Shown here in pieces: positions 1 through 8,410 of a DNA stretch of 64,000 bases. A model generated the notes under the pieces. The model made no database searches and had not been told where the DNA came from. It saw only the letters and a list, made by a program, of their open reading frames with translations. The DNA lies in NCBI GenBank assembly GCA_033064195.1, contig JARBJD010000231.1, positions 1 through 64,000 on the forward strand, written 5' to 3'. The position numbers and the translations under genes are program-made. Each line of letters begins with the position of its first letter. Within the stretch, counting starts at the first letter, position 1. The DNA comes from Blattamonas nauphoetae. Lineage: Eukaryota > Preaxostyla > Oxymonadida.

Positions 1-1
1 C

Positions 2-136
2 TCAACACTTGTGAATCAACTGACGCGTGAAGCATATCAAACAAGAACTGAAGACATCGGTAGATACCAAAGGATTACATGCCTGAATACGCTCAATACG
101 CACATTTGGTCAAGACCATGGGGAGTAAGCGGTTAA
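2..136 (+). CDS. C-terminal end of an element gene, cut by window edge
   Basis: An open frame runs in from the left edge and stops at TAA (134-136), giving 44 residues (contains NQLTREAYQ and HIWSRPWGV). It sits just before the first TTTTTATTTTT motif, as expected for the last residues of an upstream gene of the capsid element. Too short to recognise. Confidence 0.35.
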   Translation, partial: STLVNQLTREAYQTRTEDIGRYQRITCLNTLNTHIWSRPWGVSG

Positions 137-154
137 TTCAAACATAAATAATCA

Positions 155-167
155 TTTTTTATTTTTT
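155..167 (+). promoter_or_regulatory. T6-A-T6 motif before first small gene
   Basis: TTTTTTATTTTTT followed by ATA; an ATG lies at 178, 10 nt downstream. Confidence 0.5.
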
Positions 168-313
168 ATAGAAAGTGATGCAACCAATTCTAAGTTGTCA
201 ATTTACAAAACACACAAGTTCTTCTTCCGTTCCAACGTCAATCACCAACAATGCTCATCATTGAAGATCGAAACAAATCTGGAGTAGATATTAGAGGGTC
301 AAAGATGGAGATG

Positions 314-347
314 GTCTCGCTAGAGGCATCGAACCCTCCTGAGGGAG
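314..347 (-). repeat. B-box-like dispersed repeat, copy A (single unit)
   Basis: On the minus strand this reads CTCCCTCAGGAG then GGTTCGATGCC then TCTAGCGAGAC, nearly identical to the first half of the copy at 1111-1184. The core fits the Pol III B-box pattern GGTTCGANNCC. Confidence 0.6.
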
Positions 348-354
348 AGAAAGA

Positions 355-810
355 GTGTGCTCTGAACCTGTGGTCACGAATGAACGAGATAAATATGATC
401 CACCACCACCACTTGAGATCTATCCATCAGCGCCAATTCAAAGCCGGTCAATACCGTTACGGGAATACACGTCAAATATTGCAGCATTCAAAGATCAACT
501 ACTGCTCGTCTACAAGAATGCTTTCGCTTGTGAAAAGAAACTACTGAATAATCTCATTGAACCTTCGAAGAAACTGATCACAAACCAAAGTGATTTATGT
601 GCACTGATTGCTACACTCACTGGGATCAATGATGTGGTGATCGAACTGGATGACCTGTCTGACAAGTGCCTATGTCTCAATAAACTCCCAATCTTTCGAA
701 CCATTTTCAAGATCCTTGTTGGAGGAAAAGATATGAGTATTGCTTACAACGAAGCATACAACACTATTCTCAACTATGGTATTTCATTGACGAAGGCAAT
801 CCCCCGTTAG
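355..810 (+). CDS. Uncharacterised element protein (PPPP-containing)
   Basis: An open frame of about 150 residues following the first T-rich motif of the capsid element. The protein has a KYDPPPPLEIYP segment near its front, then mostly helical, polar sequence with several Cys (CALIATLTG, SDKCLCLNK) and ends KAIPR. No family recognised. The true start is not resolved because no ATG heads this frame; copy A of the dispersed repeat lies just upstream. Treated as an element fossil. Confidence 0.4.
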   Translation: MCSEPVVTNERDKYDPPPPLEIYPSAPIQSRSIPLREYTSNIAAFKDQLLLVYKNAFACEKKLLNNLIEPSKKLITNQSDLCALIATLTGINDVVIELDDLSDKCLCLNKLPIFRTIFKILVGGKDMSIAYNEAYNTILNYGISLTKAIPR

Positions 811-874
811 ATTAATTAACGAAAGGGATTCTCTGAATCCTTTGAGTTGGATTTAAAAAATCCAACGAATTAGA

Positions 875-886
875 TTTTTTATTTTT
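875..886 (+). promoter_or_regulatory. T6-A-T5 motif before 893 gene
   Basis: TTTTTTATTTTT, ending 6 nt before the ATG at 893; a hairpin-like repeat (TTGGATTTAAAAAATCCAA) lies 23 nt upstream of it, in the gap after the previous gene. Confidence 0.55.
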
Positions 887-892
887 ACTAAA

Positions 893-1246
893 ATGGCACC
901 AGGAAGTTTCAACAAACTCAAAAATATTGGCAAACAATTCTTTCAATTCATCAAACCATTAGCACCCTCATTACTTCAAGTCGGAGGTGGATTACTGTCA
1001 CAAACCAACAGTAAATTCGGACAAACAGCAGGAGGAATTCTTCAAGGATTAGGAGGAATGATGGACTCCTATCAGCAAAGTAAAGCAATGAATCAGTCAC
1101 AAAAGCCACTCTCCCCTCAGGAGGGTTCGATGCCTCTGGCGAGACTCGACCCCAGTCGGGTTCGAAGCCTTGCAGAGGCGAGACAAATGATTGACTACGA
1201 TCCTCCACGAAATGGACGATACTCCAATGATGACATCCCTCAGTAG
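893..1246 (+). CDS. Small hydrophobic/glycine-rich virion-type protein
   Basis: 117 residues, starting MAPGSFNKLKNIGKQFF. The N-terminal half is amphipathic, then Gly/Leu-rich (LLQVGGGLL, GGILQGLGGMM). The same MAPG start and amphipathic head occur in the next gene, so the two are probably paralogues. Small membrane-active or core proteins of this kind accompany capsid genes in polintons and adenovirus relatives (pVI/pX-like); that role is inference. The C-terminal third is encoded by copy B of the dispersed repeat, so the repeat contributes in-frame protein sequence (SMPLARLDPSRVRSLAEAR). Confidence 0.5.
   Translation: MAPGSFNKLKNIGKQFFQFIKPLAPSLLQVGGGLLSQTNSKFGQTAGGILQGLGGMMDSYQQSKAMNQSQKPLSPQEGSMPLARLDPSRVRSLAEARQMIDYDPPRNGRYSNDDIPQ
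1111..1184 (+). repeat. B-box-like dispersed repeat, copy B (double unit)
   Basis: Two head-to-tail units: CCTCAGGAGGGTTCGATGCC with TCTGGCGAGAC, then GACCCCAGTCGGGTTCGAAG with CC...GAGGCGAGAC. Each has a short palindrome before a GGTTCGANGCC core. It lies inside an open reading frame without interrupting it. Confidence 0.65.
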
Positions 1247-1293
1247 TCGAATTCAAAAATTCAATTCAAAGGATTATAACTCCAATATTAACA

Positions 1294-1304
1294 TTTTTAT
1301 TTTT
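1294..1304 (+). promoter_or_regulatory. T5-A-T5 motif before 1311 gene
   Basis: Exact TTTTTATTTTT followed by ACATAA; the ATG begins 7 nt after the motif. Confidence 0.55.
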
Positions 1305-1310
1305 ACATAA

Positions 1311-1631
1311 ATGGCACCAGGTTGGTTATCAAAATTAGCAGGAGTCGGCAAAACCATTCTCAGAATTGGAGCTCCATTTTTGAATCTCATTCCATTCGTT
1401 GGACCAGTCATTTCTAAGATTGCACAGACAGGTGTGGAAATGATACCAGATGTGAAATCGGACCAACAAATCCATGCAGAAAAGATGGCACAATACGAGC
1501 AAGCAATCAATGAAGGAAATGGTTCGCTTGCGAATCAGCTCAGAGAAGAAATACTGAGACTGGAAGAAAAGCTGAAGCCGAAAGTGAAGAAGAAACTGAA
1601 AAGAAATAAGCAATATTGTTTTTATTTTTGA
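1311..1631 (+). CDS. Small membrane-active/basic element protein
   Basis: 106 residues. Starts MAPGWLSKLAGVGKTILRI, followed by a hydrophobic, Pro/Gly-broken stretch (FLNLIPFVGPVISKI), then a charged helix (QLREEILRLEEKLKPK) and a Lys-rich tail (KPKVKKKLKRNK). A hydrophobic amphipathic front with a basic tail resembles membrane-lytic or DNA-condensing minor virion proteins; this is inference from composition only. Paralogous at the N-terminus to the gene at 893. Its last codons overlap the T-rich motif that precedes the next gene. Confidence 0.5.
   Translation: MAPGWLSKLAGVGKTILRIGAPFLNLIPFVGPVISKIAQTGVEMIPDVKSDQQIHAEKMAQYEQAINEGNGSLANQLREEILRLEEKLKPKVKKKLKRNKQYCFYF
1619..1629 (+). promoter_or_regulatory. 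T5-A-T5 motif before first capsid gene
   Basis: Exact TTTTTATTTTT overlapping the 3' end of the preceding gene; ATG at 1635. Confidence 0.55.
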
Positions 1632-1634
1632 TAA

Positions 1635-3498
1635 AATGAATTCACACATTACATCTGACAAACAAAGAACAGGAGCATCATCTCTGACCGGAAATACAAC
1701 AGGAATGTAAAATATACACGAGACGATATTGGACAGATACAACAACAACTCATGTCTGAACATCACATTAATTACCTTCTGAATGATGGAGCACATAGTA
1801 CTTCCATTCAAGAATTGAAACCATCAGAGAATTCACGCTTCTACAAAGGACAGGAAATAATTATTCCATTGACTGGGAATCAGGATATTTGTCAAATTGA
1901 TGATTCATTCATTCCGTTCACAATGACTGCAACATTGAAAGTCAATAATTGGTAGACAACTGCTGGTAAAATCGGATCGTACATGAACGAGAGGATATTC
2001 ATCTTCGTTGGTCTCAAACATTCAGCATCTATCTTTCGTGACCTTACTGTACTTCATAGCAATCAGAGAATCATAAGTACAACAACCAATGATGTATCCA
2101 TGGAATCGCACATATATAATATGATCAAACCGAAGAGTCAATTAGAGAATCGAAAACATTGTCACACTCCGTGGCAAAATGCTTGGAATCATGATGAATC
2201 TGTTGCTGGTGTTTATATTCCAGTATCAGCATTCACGACAACATCTGGAACTGGAGTATTTCGAGACACAATTGATGTCCCAATTCGTGTGTCAATCAAT
2301 CTTGAAGATCTTCTCATTTTCTCAGGGATGACTGACTATCCTCGTTGTCTCTTTGGAGATCTGAAATTGAGTGTTCACATAAATGAAGATGCATTCGTTT
2401 GTTGTCCTGTCAATCCTGAACTTACTTTGAAAATACACTTTCATCAATTGTTAACAGAACGACAACAGCACCAAAGATTCGAGAATCCACTACCAATTGC
2501 ATTCAACACCGTCCCTATTTTCTGAATACTCTTGTCACCTCGTGCACAAAGAATTTCGTTCAAATTGGTCAATCATTTCTACAACCAACAGTGACTCAGG
2601 ATATTGTTTATAATTCAGCTGGAACAGTCACAAAGAACCAGAATGTGTGAATCAGTACATATCATTGAACATTATTGATTATCGCATTGATGACGTGTAT
2701 TGCATGAGTACTGGATACAAGATGAAGGAAATTGCGAAAGAGAATCTGAAGCAGATGTATCAGAATCGTCCTGGAACAATTCCAGCTGAAAAGATCTCAT
2801 TCTATCCATTTCAGAAGACACCAACAGCATCAGGAATTGATTGCACTCAGCAAATGGTTCTCGTGAATGCCAAAGATATCATGCTCCTCTTTCGTCACTA
2901 CGACAATGAAGTCACTTGTTTCCACAATCCAATGCAGAAGAATATCCAAGTGAATCTACTCAACAAGTATTATCCAGAGCAACCAACAACAACGATTGGA
3001 GCTCGCTTCTATCAATTTGCATTGTCAACTCTCAATCTCGATTCGTACCTAGCTGTTCCTGATGATTTAGAGCGATCACTGACAGATTCTCTCGTTGAAG
3101 AGAAACTCACTGGTGATGGTTCATATTCAGGTGAAACAATGACAAGAGTGCGACCGATTCATGACAACACTGACTTCCTCTTGTGCTTCTCAACTCAGAG
3201 AAGTGGATGTCCAACAAACTGTAATGATTCCATTAGTTCTAAAGGTCAGAATGTTCCTGTCACGTTGAGATCTCAACCAATATATCAAGGTTTGATTGAC
3301 ACATACTACAATGTCTACAATCCAAGTCAAAGTGGTGGAGATATGACAACATTTACTCATCCTCCAGCACCGATTCTAGCAACCACTGCAACAACGTGGT
3401 GGGTATTACGATTCAGCAATGGTGAACCAAAAGTTGAGTACTATCCTAATCATACACTAAAAGCGTTGCACAAAGATTTAGGAATTCTTCCGACATGA
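1635..3498 (+). pseudogene. Major-capsid-like gene 1 (fossil, broken)
   Basis: First of two tandem capsid-like genes. Recognisable stretches parallel the intact second copy: an early segment with KGQEIIIPL, a middle segment (CHTPWQNAW ... SVAGVYIPVS ... YPRCLFGDLKLSVHI) and a C-terminal segment ending in PPAPILATTATTWW and GEPKVEYYPN, matching PPPPILALHQASYW and GQPRVRYVID of copy 2. The all-beta look and tandem arrangement suggest jelly-roll capsid proteins of the polinton type; this fold call is inference. The copy is broken, with about three breaks; the remaining sequence is well conserved, so decay looks recent. Confidence 0.55.
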
Positions 3499-3528
3499 AA
3501 ATGAACAAAAGAAAATTATGATATTGTA

Positions 3529-3539
3529 TTTTTATTTTT
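3529..3539 (+). promoter_or_regulatory. T5-A-T5 motif before second capsid gene
   Basis: TTTTTATTTTT, then CTATAA, with ATG at 3546. Confidence 0.55.
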
Positions 3540-3545
3540 CTATAA

Positions 3546-5222
3546 ATGAGAAGTATCAGAGCAAATCAATCAAAACCGACATCGACATTAATTGAGCAAA
3601 TCGAAGTGCAATCATATATGCCAAAACAGTGGGATTCAGAACCTCACATCTACTCCATCCAAGAAGTGCATCCAACAAATCCTCCCATACCATGTAGAAT
3701 TGGAGACGAGATTAAAGTTCCATTGTGCTATGACGGACATGATGTGACTGAGTTTGCGAAGAGTCATTTACGAATTGATCTCACCGTTACTGTTCCGTTT
3801 CATCAACCAACAATACATTTTCAAGGAGGAGCAGAAGTCTACGGAATGTTCTACGGATACAAATCATCATCAGATGCCATTCGAGACATGAGACTCGTCG
3901 ACAGTCAAGGGAACATCATTGACAATTCACTTCAGAACAATCATGTTCACGAATCATTTCTGTATCACACTTTCAAGTCGTATGAAGAGAAAAACAATAT
4001 GAAGCATTGCTATAGTCTTTGGGAAAATGTACAGAGGATGGATCCGAGTGTCTGTGGATACTATCACTCTCCAATCGAGGATCCAGAGACTCCAACGATC
4101 ACATTTACTATTCCGTTAGTGATTCCATTTGTGAATCTCCTTCCACTGAGTACCTTTGATCAGTATCCAAATTCCATCTTTGGAAATCTGCGTTTGAGAT
4201 TTCATTTGACTATTGATTCACTCGTGTATTGTCCGATTCGATTATCAACTGTCATGAGAAAAAATCTTGAGAATGCTCGCGATCGAAAGCCAGATAGGTT
4301 ATTGGGTGAAATGACAAATCGTCCTCAGATGGATTTTATGCGTGAAGGAGAATACACCAATGTGACACAGGAATTCACACAATTGGGAAATCCGATATTA
4401 CAATTTGATGTTTATGAGGATGCTCCGATTGCCGAGTATCGTACCGAATCAGTCGTTTCATCTGTTCTGAATTCATCAGTGGACAAAGTTACATCAATTT
4501 GCTATGGATATCAAATCACAGAGGCAACAAAACAATCACTGATCAACACCTATTCAAAGACTCTGTATGTCCTGAAAGCAGAAAGAATTGACACACAATC
4601 GTTCCAATCAAAAGCGAATGCAATGGGAGTGAGGTCAAATATCAGTATCAAACTCAACAATCTCATGAATCTGATGTGCTTGTTCCCTGAACGACCAAAT
4701 GAATGTACAGTCTTCAGAAATCCTCACTACGTTGGTCAATTCGAAATGCTTGGAAGTAACTTTCCCAATTTCCCGATGTCAACAATCTCGCCAGAGTTCT
4801 ATCAAATGATGATGGTGAATGGTGATTTCATTGGTTGTTCCGCAACAGAAGAATTTGAAAATTCAATTTGTATGCCACGCACGTTTGACTTCAAAGGAAT
4901 CGAATTCAAGAGGAATAGAGCTGTAACAGATGCGACTTCTTTTACTTTCATGGTTCCAACAGACAGAAGTGAAATCGCTGGTGGTGAAGAAGGAATCTCA
5001 ACATCAGAATCAGTCAACATTGTGTACAGAGGAACTCCAATCAAACAAGGTGAACAAGATCCACATTTCACATCAACTCCTGAAGGTCCGCCTCCACCGA
5101 TTTTGGCATTACATCAAGCATCATATTGGTTGTTCTGGATTGAGAATGGACAACCACGAGTGCGATATGTCATTGATCGTCGTCTGCAAGAAGCATATGA
5201 AGAAGTTAAACGTGGTTATTAA
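3546..5222 (+). CDS. Major-capsid-like gene 2 (looks whole)
   Basis: 558 residues in one open frame, starting MRSIRANQSKPTSTL and ending EAYEEVKRGY. Rich in beta-forming and aromatic residues with few long helices; motifs shared with copy 1 include CRIGDEIKVPL, HCYSLWENV, FDQYPNSIFGNLRLRFH and the WLFWIENGQPRVRY tail. Length and tandem paralogy fit a double-jelly-roll capsid protein of polinton-like elements, but no diagnostic motif allows certainty; a penton or minor capsid role is possible for one of the two copies. Intronless and preceded by the element's T-rich motif. No break visible. Confidence 0.6.
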   Translation: MRSIRANQSKPTSTLIEQIEVQSYMPKQWDSEPHIYSIQEVHPTNPPIPCRIGDEIKVPLCYDGHDVTEFAKSHLRIDLTVTVPFHQPTIHFQGGAEVYGMFYGYKSSSDAIRDMRLVDSQGNIIDNSLQNNHVHESFLYHTFKSYEEKNNMKHCYSLWENVQRMDPSVCGYYHSPIEDPETPTITFTIPLVIPFVNLLPLSTFDQYPNSIFGNLRLRFHLTIDSLVYCPIRLSTVMRKNLENARDRKPDRLLGEMTNRPQMDFMREGEYTNVTQEFTQLGNPILQFDVYEDAPIAEYRTESVVSSVLNSSVDKVTSICYGYQITEATKQSLINTYSKTLYVLKAERIDTQSFQSKANAMGVRSNISIKLNNLMNLMCLFPERPNECTVFRNPHYVGQFEMLGSNFPNFPMSTISPEFYQMMMVNGDFIGCSATEEFENSICMPRTFDFKGIEFKRNRAVTDATSFTFMVPTDRSEIAGGEEGISTSESVNIVYRGTPIKQGEQDPHFTSTPEGPPPPILALHQASYWLFWIENGQPRVRYVIDRRLQEAYEEVKRGY

Positions 5223-5228
5223 GATGAA

Positions 5229-5240
5229 TTTTTTATTTTT
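5229..5240 (+). promoter_or_regulatory. T6-A-T5 motif before 5254 gene
   Basis: TTTTTTATTTTT lying 7 nt after the capsid stop codon; ATG at 5254. Confidence 0.5.
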
Positions 5241-5253
5241 GTTTAAAACAGTA

Positions 5254-5664
5254 ATGGTGAAGCGATACTTCTCAATTCAGAATTCTCACACTGCTCAACT
5301 ACCTCATGATTTTACCAATTCTAGAAAACAAAAATACATCTCCTTTCTTGACTGCAAACTCATCCATGTGAAGGAAGAAATTGATGGTTCAACAACAGTC
5401 ATTTCAAAGGATATTCCTCAACACATCACAATTCATGGTGATTGGATCCAGACTGATGCACACAATGATTCATATGTTGCTTTCTGTAACGAACAGATTG
5501 CGAAAAGAAAGAAGTGGGAATTAACTACTCGACAATCAATTGTGAAGATCTGGTTCAAAGACAGTTCTGGTGAATCAATTGAAATGGAAACAACGGAGAC
5601 AATCAATGGAAAAATAATCAAAGAGTACTATGAATTTCTTGTTGACCTCATGTTGGAATACTAG
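5254..5664 (+). CDS. Uncharacterised element protein, 136 aa
   Basis: Starts MVKRYFSIQNSHTAQL and ends FLVDLMLEY. The start was chosen because it follows the T-rich motif; a longer open frame from 4930 would overlap the capsid gene in another frame and is not credible. Predicted mostly beta (KYISFLDCKLIHVKEE, HITIHGDWIQ, IVKIWFKDSSGESIEM), which would suit a small jelly-roll or accessory virion protein. No family recognised. Confidence 0.5.
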   Translation: MVKRYFSIQNSHTAQLPHDFTNSRKQKYISFLDCKLIHVKEEIDGSTTVISKDIPQHITIHGDWIQTDAHNDSYVAFCNEQIAKRKKWELTTRQSIVKIWFKDSSGESIEMETTETINGKIIKEYYEFLVDLMLEY

Positions 5665-5725
5665 TCATTGTTTCGATCAGTGCATTATATTTTTGTATTA
5701 GTTCATTGATGATTGTCTGTTGTTG

Positions 5726-6580
5726 TCAGACAATTGTACTCAGTTCCTGAATGGCTTTGAAGCAGAAGCAAGAGAGTTCTGCATAATCAACTTGAAGACA
5801 GTCTGGATTGGAATCATTCACGACTTCTGGGAATATTTCTTGGATCTGTTGTGCAATCACACCAATGTGTTTCTTCTCTCTTTCCTTCTTCAAGCATTCA
5901 CATTTCTCTTTGCAGTTCTTCAAGTGTTCTTCATCTGTCTCATTTTCAATCTGCTTTGTTACTTTGTTGATCTTCGAGTCGAATGTGTTGAATTGGTAGC
6001 GAACGATTTCCACTTTATTCAGTTGCTCGAGAACATTGGGGTATGGTTCAATATTTCTTTTCACTCTTCTGTCTGACAGTTGAGAAAAACTTCCTGTTGT
6101 GGATATTGAAAACACTCCTGAACCTGTGTCCTCATCGTAGTAATACAAAGCTGGTGAGTCACACGGTGACCACATAATTATTCCATCACCATTGAACTGA
6201 ATTCCTGAAGTTTCTGCAATCGATTGTGAGATTGATATGCCAGACTTAAATATTGAAGCCGGATATGTTCCAGGATACTTCGGAAGTGATCCTTCTGATA
6301 TGTTCCACTTCGCTCCATTCACATTGATCAATCCTCCAATTTCTGGTGTTGTAAGACCGGCTGAACAACTGATCGATTCATTTGTGTTCACTACTTTCTG
6401 AATAGACGATATTGCGGTCTTATGTGCTTCGGTTGTTTTCTTAAGTGTGTCAACCTCTTTCTGATTCGTTTCTACTTCTGTCTGTAGTGAGTCAATCCCT
6501 GACGAATTCCCATTGACTGTCGACAGTGTGTGATCAATCATTTTCTCAATCATTTGTGAATTGTATTTTTGTCGACTCAT
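5726..6580 (-). CDS. Fibre/spike protein with S74 intramolecular chaperone domain
   Basis: 284 residues from MSRQKYNSQM. Order: N-terminal coiled coil (about 10-80: SLQTEVETNQKEVDTLKK), a beta-rich middle with Gly/Ser/Thr (FNGDGIIMWSP, TGSGVFSISTTG), then a C-terminal S74 (intramolecular chaperone auto-processing) domain beginning SDRRVKRNIEP and including KKHIGVIAQQIQEIFPEVV and QVDYAELSC. In this family the Ser of the SD pair and the Lys of KxNI form the self-cleavage dyad; both are present here. Known members are phage tail spikes, Myrf and fibres of large DNA viruses, where the domain trimerises the fibre and is then cut off. The gene points toward the plus-strand capsid genes. It looks whole. 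Confidence 0.75.
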   Translation of the reverse strand: MSRQKYNSQMIEKMIDHTLSTVNGNSSGIDSLQTEVETNQKEVDTLKKTTEAHKTAISSIQKVVNTNESISCSAGLTTPEIGGLINVNGAKWNISEGSLPKYPGTYPASIFKSGISISQSIAETSGIQFNGDGIIMWSPCDSPALYYYDEDTGSGVFSISTTGSFSQLSDRRVKRNIEPYPNVLEQLNKVEIVRYQFNTFDSKINKVTKQIENETDEEHLKNCKEKCECLKKEREKKHIGVIAQQIQEIFPEVVNDSNPDCLQVDYAELSCFCFKAIQELSTIV

Positions 6581-6593
6581 TTTTATTTTTTCT

Positions 6594-6809
6594 TTAATTG
6601 AAATAAAAAAATGACACGCCTTCATGGACATACGTCACCGGTGTTGACCCGTGAATGTAATCAGAAACGAGCTCACAATTCTCCTTTTTCATCGACTCGA
6701 TCAACGCTTGCTTTGCATTCGTTCGACGTCTTTGGTTATAGATTTCTCGACCCCTGTCGGGTTCGAAGCCTCGCTGAGAGTCTTGCCTTGGCAAGACTGT
6801 TGCATTCAT
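6594..6809 (-). CDS. Small element protein, 71 aa
   Basis: Starts MNATVLPRQDSQRG right after two T-rich motifs (sense strand) and ends 13 nt before the fibre start, so it is probably a real gene of the element. The front (QRGFEPDRGREI) is encoded by copy C of the dispersed repeat read from the opposite strand; the middle is basic (NQRRRTNAKQALIESMKKE). Function unknown. Confidence 0.4.
   Translation of the reverse strand: MNATVLPRQDSQRGFEPDRGREIYNQRRRTNAKQALIESMKKENCELVSDYIHGSTPVTYVHEGVSFFYFN
6601..6611 (-). promoter_or_regulatory. T7-A-T3 motif before fibre gene
   Basis: On the minus strand TTTTTTTATTT, 20 nt before the fibre ATG at 6580; the same arrangement as on the plus strand. Confidence 0.45.
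6746..6798 (+). repeat. B-box-like dispersed repeat, copy C
   Basis: CTCGACCCCTGTCGG then GGTTCGAAGCC then CTCGCTGAGAG, followed by a perfect hairpin GTCTTGCC/GGCAAGAC on either side of one TT step. Confidence 0.6.
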
Positions 6810-6816
6810 TTAGTAC

Positions 6817-6844
6817 AAAATAAAAAAATGAAAAAATAAAAAAA
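6817..6844 (-). promoter_or_regulatory. Doubled T-rich motif before 6809 gene
   Basis: Two adjacent copies on the minus strand (TTTTTTTATTTTTT and TTTTTTTATTTT) end 7 nt before the ATG at 6809. Confidence 0.45.
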
Positions 6845-6847
6845 TGC

Positions 6848-8288
6848 CCATAACTTTTTAACTACCGATCCGATTTCAATAAAACTTGCACCAATGAATT
6901 CGCCGTGTCGGATATGACCATGGATGAAAATATTTTCAAGATCTAAAAATATGTCCATATGTCTGTCTGTCCACGTTTTTGGTAAATGAATTATTAGACC
7001 CCTATATCGGGGCCCACGGGGCCCACCTGGAATTTCGAGGAATTTGTGCGAATAATCCATGTCTAGTGACTTTTTCTATATGCAAAATCGAGTCCTCGAT
7101 CGATTGCGAGTGGTTTCGAGTCTGGATCTCCGTTGGTTGTCAAGATATGGCCGTTTTTCAAAAATTATGATCCAATTTTTCGATTTTTTGACTACAGAAC
7201 GGTACAGATCTCGACGAATACTCTCACTGAGAGTTCGAAGCCTCTGGCGAGACTTCACCGATTTTGATCCGGTTTCTATTGATCGATGACTCTCACCGTC
7301 ATTCAAACATATATTTTTCAACATTTTTGTCAAAATTTCATTCAAATTTTCACTCCATACACACGAAGAAAAACACTGTTTTTGATGAAGTCACTGAGAA
7401 AAAATGACGAAAGATGGCGCTTTTCACCACTTTTTCAATGTGGTTCCCAATTCGTTCTATACACTACTCCTGAACCTATTGCCAAAATGATTTTTTTCAT
7501 CGGGCAAAAGGGGGTATATTGAAGTTTTCTCGGGATTGGTGACATGGGACCTATTGGTGACACAACTATTTGTTGCGTCAATATAGCACTAAAATCAATA
7601 ATTCACGCTCTTGTCGGTGTGTGACAGTAATGGACCAACTCAGAAACAAAAAATTATTGCATTATTTTCCGGCGCAATTCCGAGAAATCCTCAAAATACC
7701 CCGTTTTGCCTGATTAAAAAAAGTGTTTTGGTAATATCGTCACAACCTGTGAATCCTTTTTGATGAAAATTTTTTGTAGAATCGTTTGTTTGGAGAAATG
7801 AATTTTTTGTACAAAATTGCAAGCAAAAATATTGGGTCTCTGGGACGATGTGATAAAACACTATTTTTCGCCCAGAACATTTTCATGGGAATTTTCTTTA
7901 TTTTTTTTGAGTGTCTTTGATCGATAAATATACCATAAAAAGGCTTTTTCTTCGATCCAAAACTTACGTCTGGTCGTGGAGAAATGACACCAATAAGTTT
8001 CAAAAATGTGTGTATTTTCCTATAGGGCGATATGAGGTACTCTCAACTTTTTGTCCTAACATAAATGTCAATGTTTTGAGTTGGACCAATTGTGATGTAT
8101 CCTTAACAGATCGTGAACTATTCACATGGCATGGATTTTTGACACAACAATTATCTTTGATAGAGGATAGCACTTATCATAACCGTCAAAAGATCGATCT
8201 TCAGAAATGGATCAAAAGGCCCTTGGAGATTTTCACTTCACCTGACTCTTCTTCTTCTCTAATCCCAAAAAATTGTTGTCACAGAATG
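6848..8288. other. Gene-poor A/T-rich spacer
   Basis: No convincing gene. It contains the fourth dispersed-repeat copy (7221-7253), a G/C-rich palindromic patch (GGGGCCCACGGGGCCC near 7009) and scattered short frames. The longest (7911-8357, 148 codons, plus) runs into the inverted repeat at 8289 and has no recognisable domain. It may be terminal or decayed sequence of the neighbouring elements. Confidence 0.4.
7221..7253 (+). repeat. B-box-like dispersed repeat, copy D (diverged)
   Basis: CTCTCACTGAGAG palindrome followed by TTCGAAGCC and TCTGGCGAGAC. Matches copy B closely after the palindrome. Confidence 0.55.
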
Positions 8289-8410
8289 TGGGTGTTTTTG
8301 GGTGCAACAGTCTTTGATTGTATCACCCACTTCACTGTGTCTGTTGAGCAAAAATAATAATAAACCGAGAGTGAAACGTGCACACAAGACTTCACTGAGA
8401 AGAAAATGCG
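8289..8410 (+). repeat. Left terminal inverted repeat of the 1.5-kb element
   Basis: Pairs with about 9700-9818 on the opposite strand, including the GTTGAGCAAAAATAATAATA stretch; identity is high over at least 110 bp. Confidence 0.7.

Larger units (their letters stand above)
1..6847. mobile_element. Polinton-like (Maverick/PLV) element, fragment
   Basis: A run of intronless genes unlike the host genes around it: two tandem capsid-like genes, short hydrophobic or basic virion-type proteins and an S74-type fibre. Most start 6-25 nt after a TTTTTATTTTT motif. Plus-strand genes fill 1-5664 and minus-strand genes 5726-6809, so the two sets converge. No DNA polymerase B, integrase, protease or packaging ATPase is visible; these would lie beyond the left edge or are lost. 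No terminal inverted repeats could be fixed, so the right limit is a guess from the last motif-bearing gene. The element is partly broken: the first capsid gene has about three breaks and the first small gene looks broken too, while the second capsid gene and the fibre look whole. That mixture suggests a fairly recent insertion. Family placement is inference from gene content. Confidence 0.7.

Noticed and set aside
4930-5253. N-terminal extension of the 5254 gene overlapping the capsid gene
   Set aside because: It lies wholly in another frame of the capsid gene, and the T-rich start motif sits directly before 5254.
1-6847. Integrase, polymerase B or terminal inverted repeats of the capsid element
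   Set aside because: None could be recognised in the window, so the element was kept as a fragment and its right limit left open.
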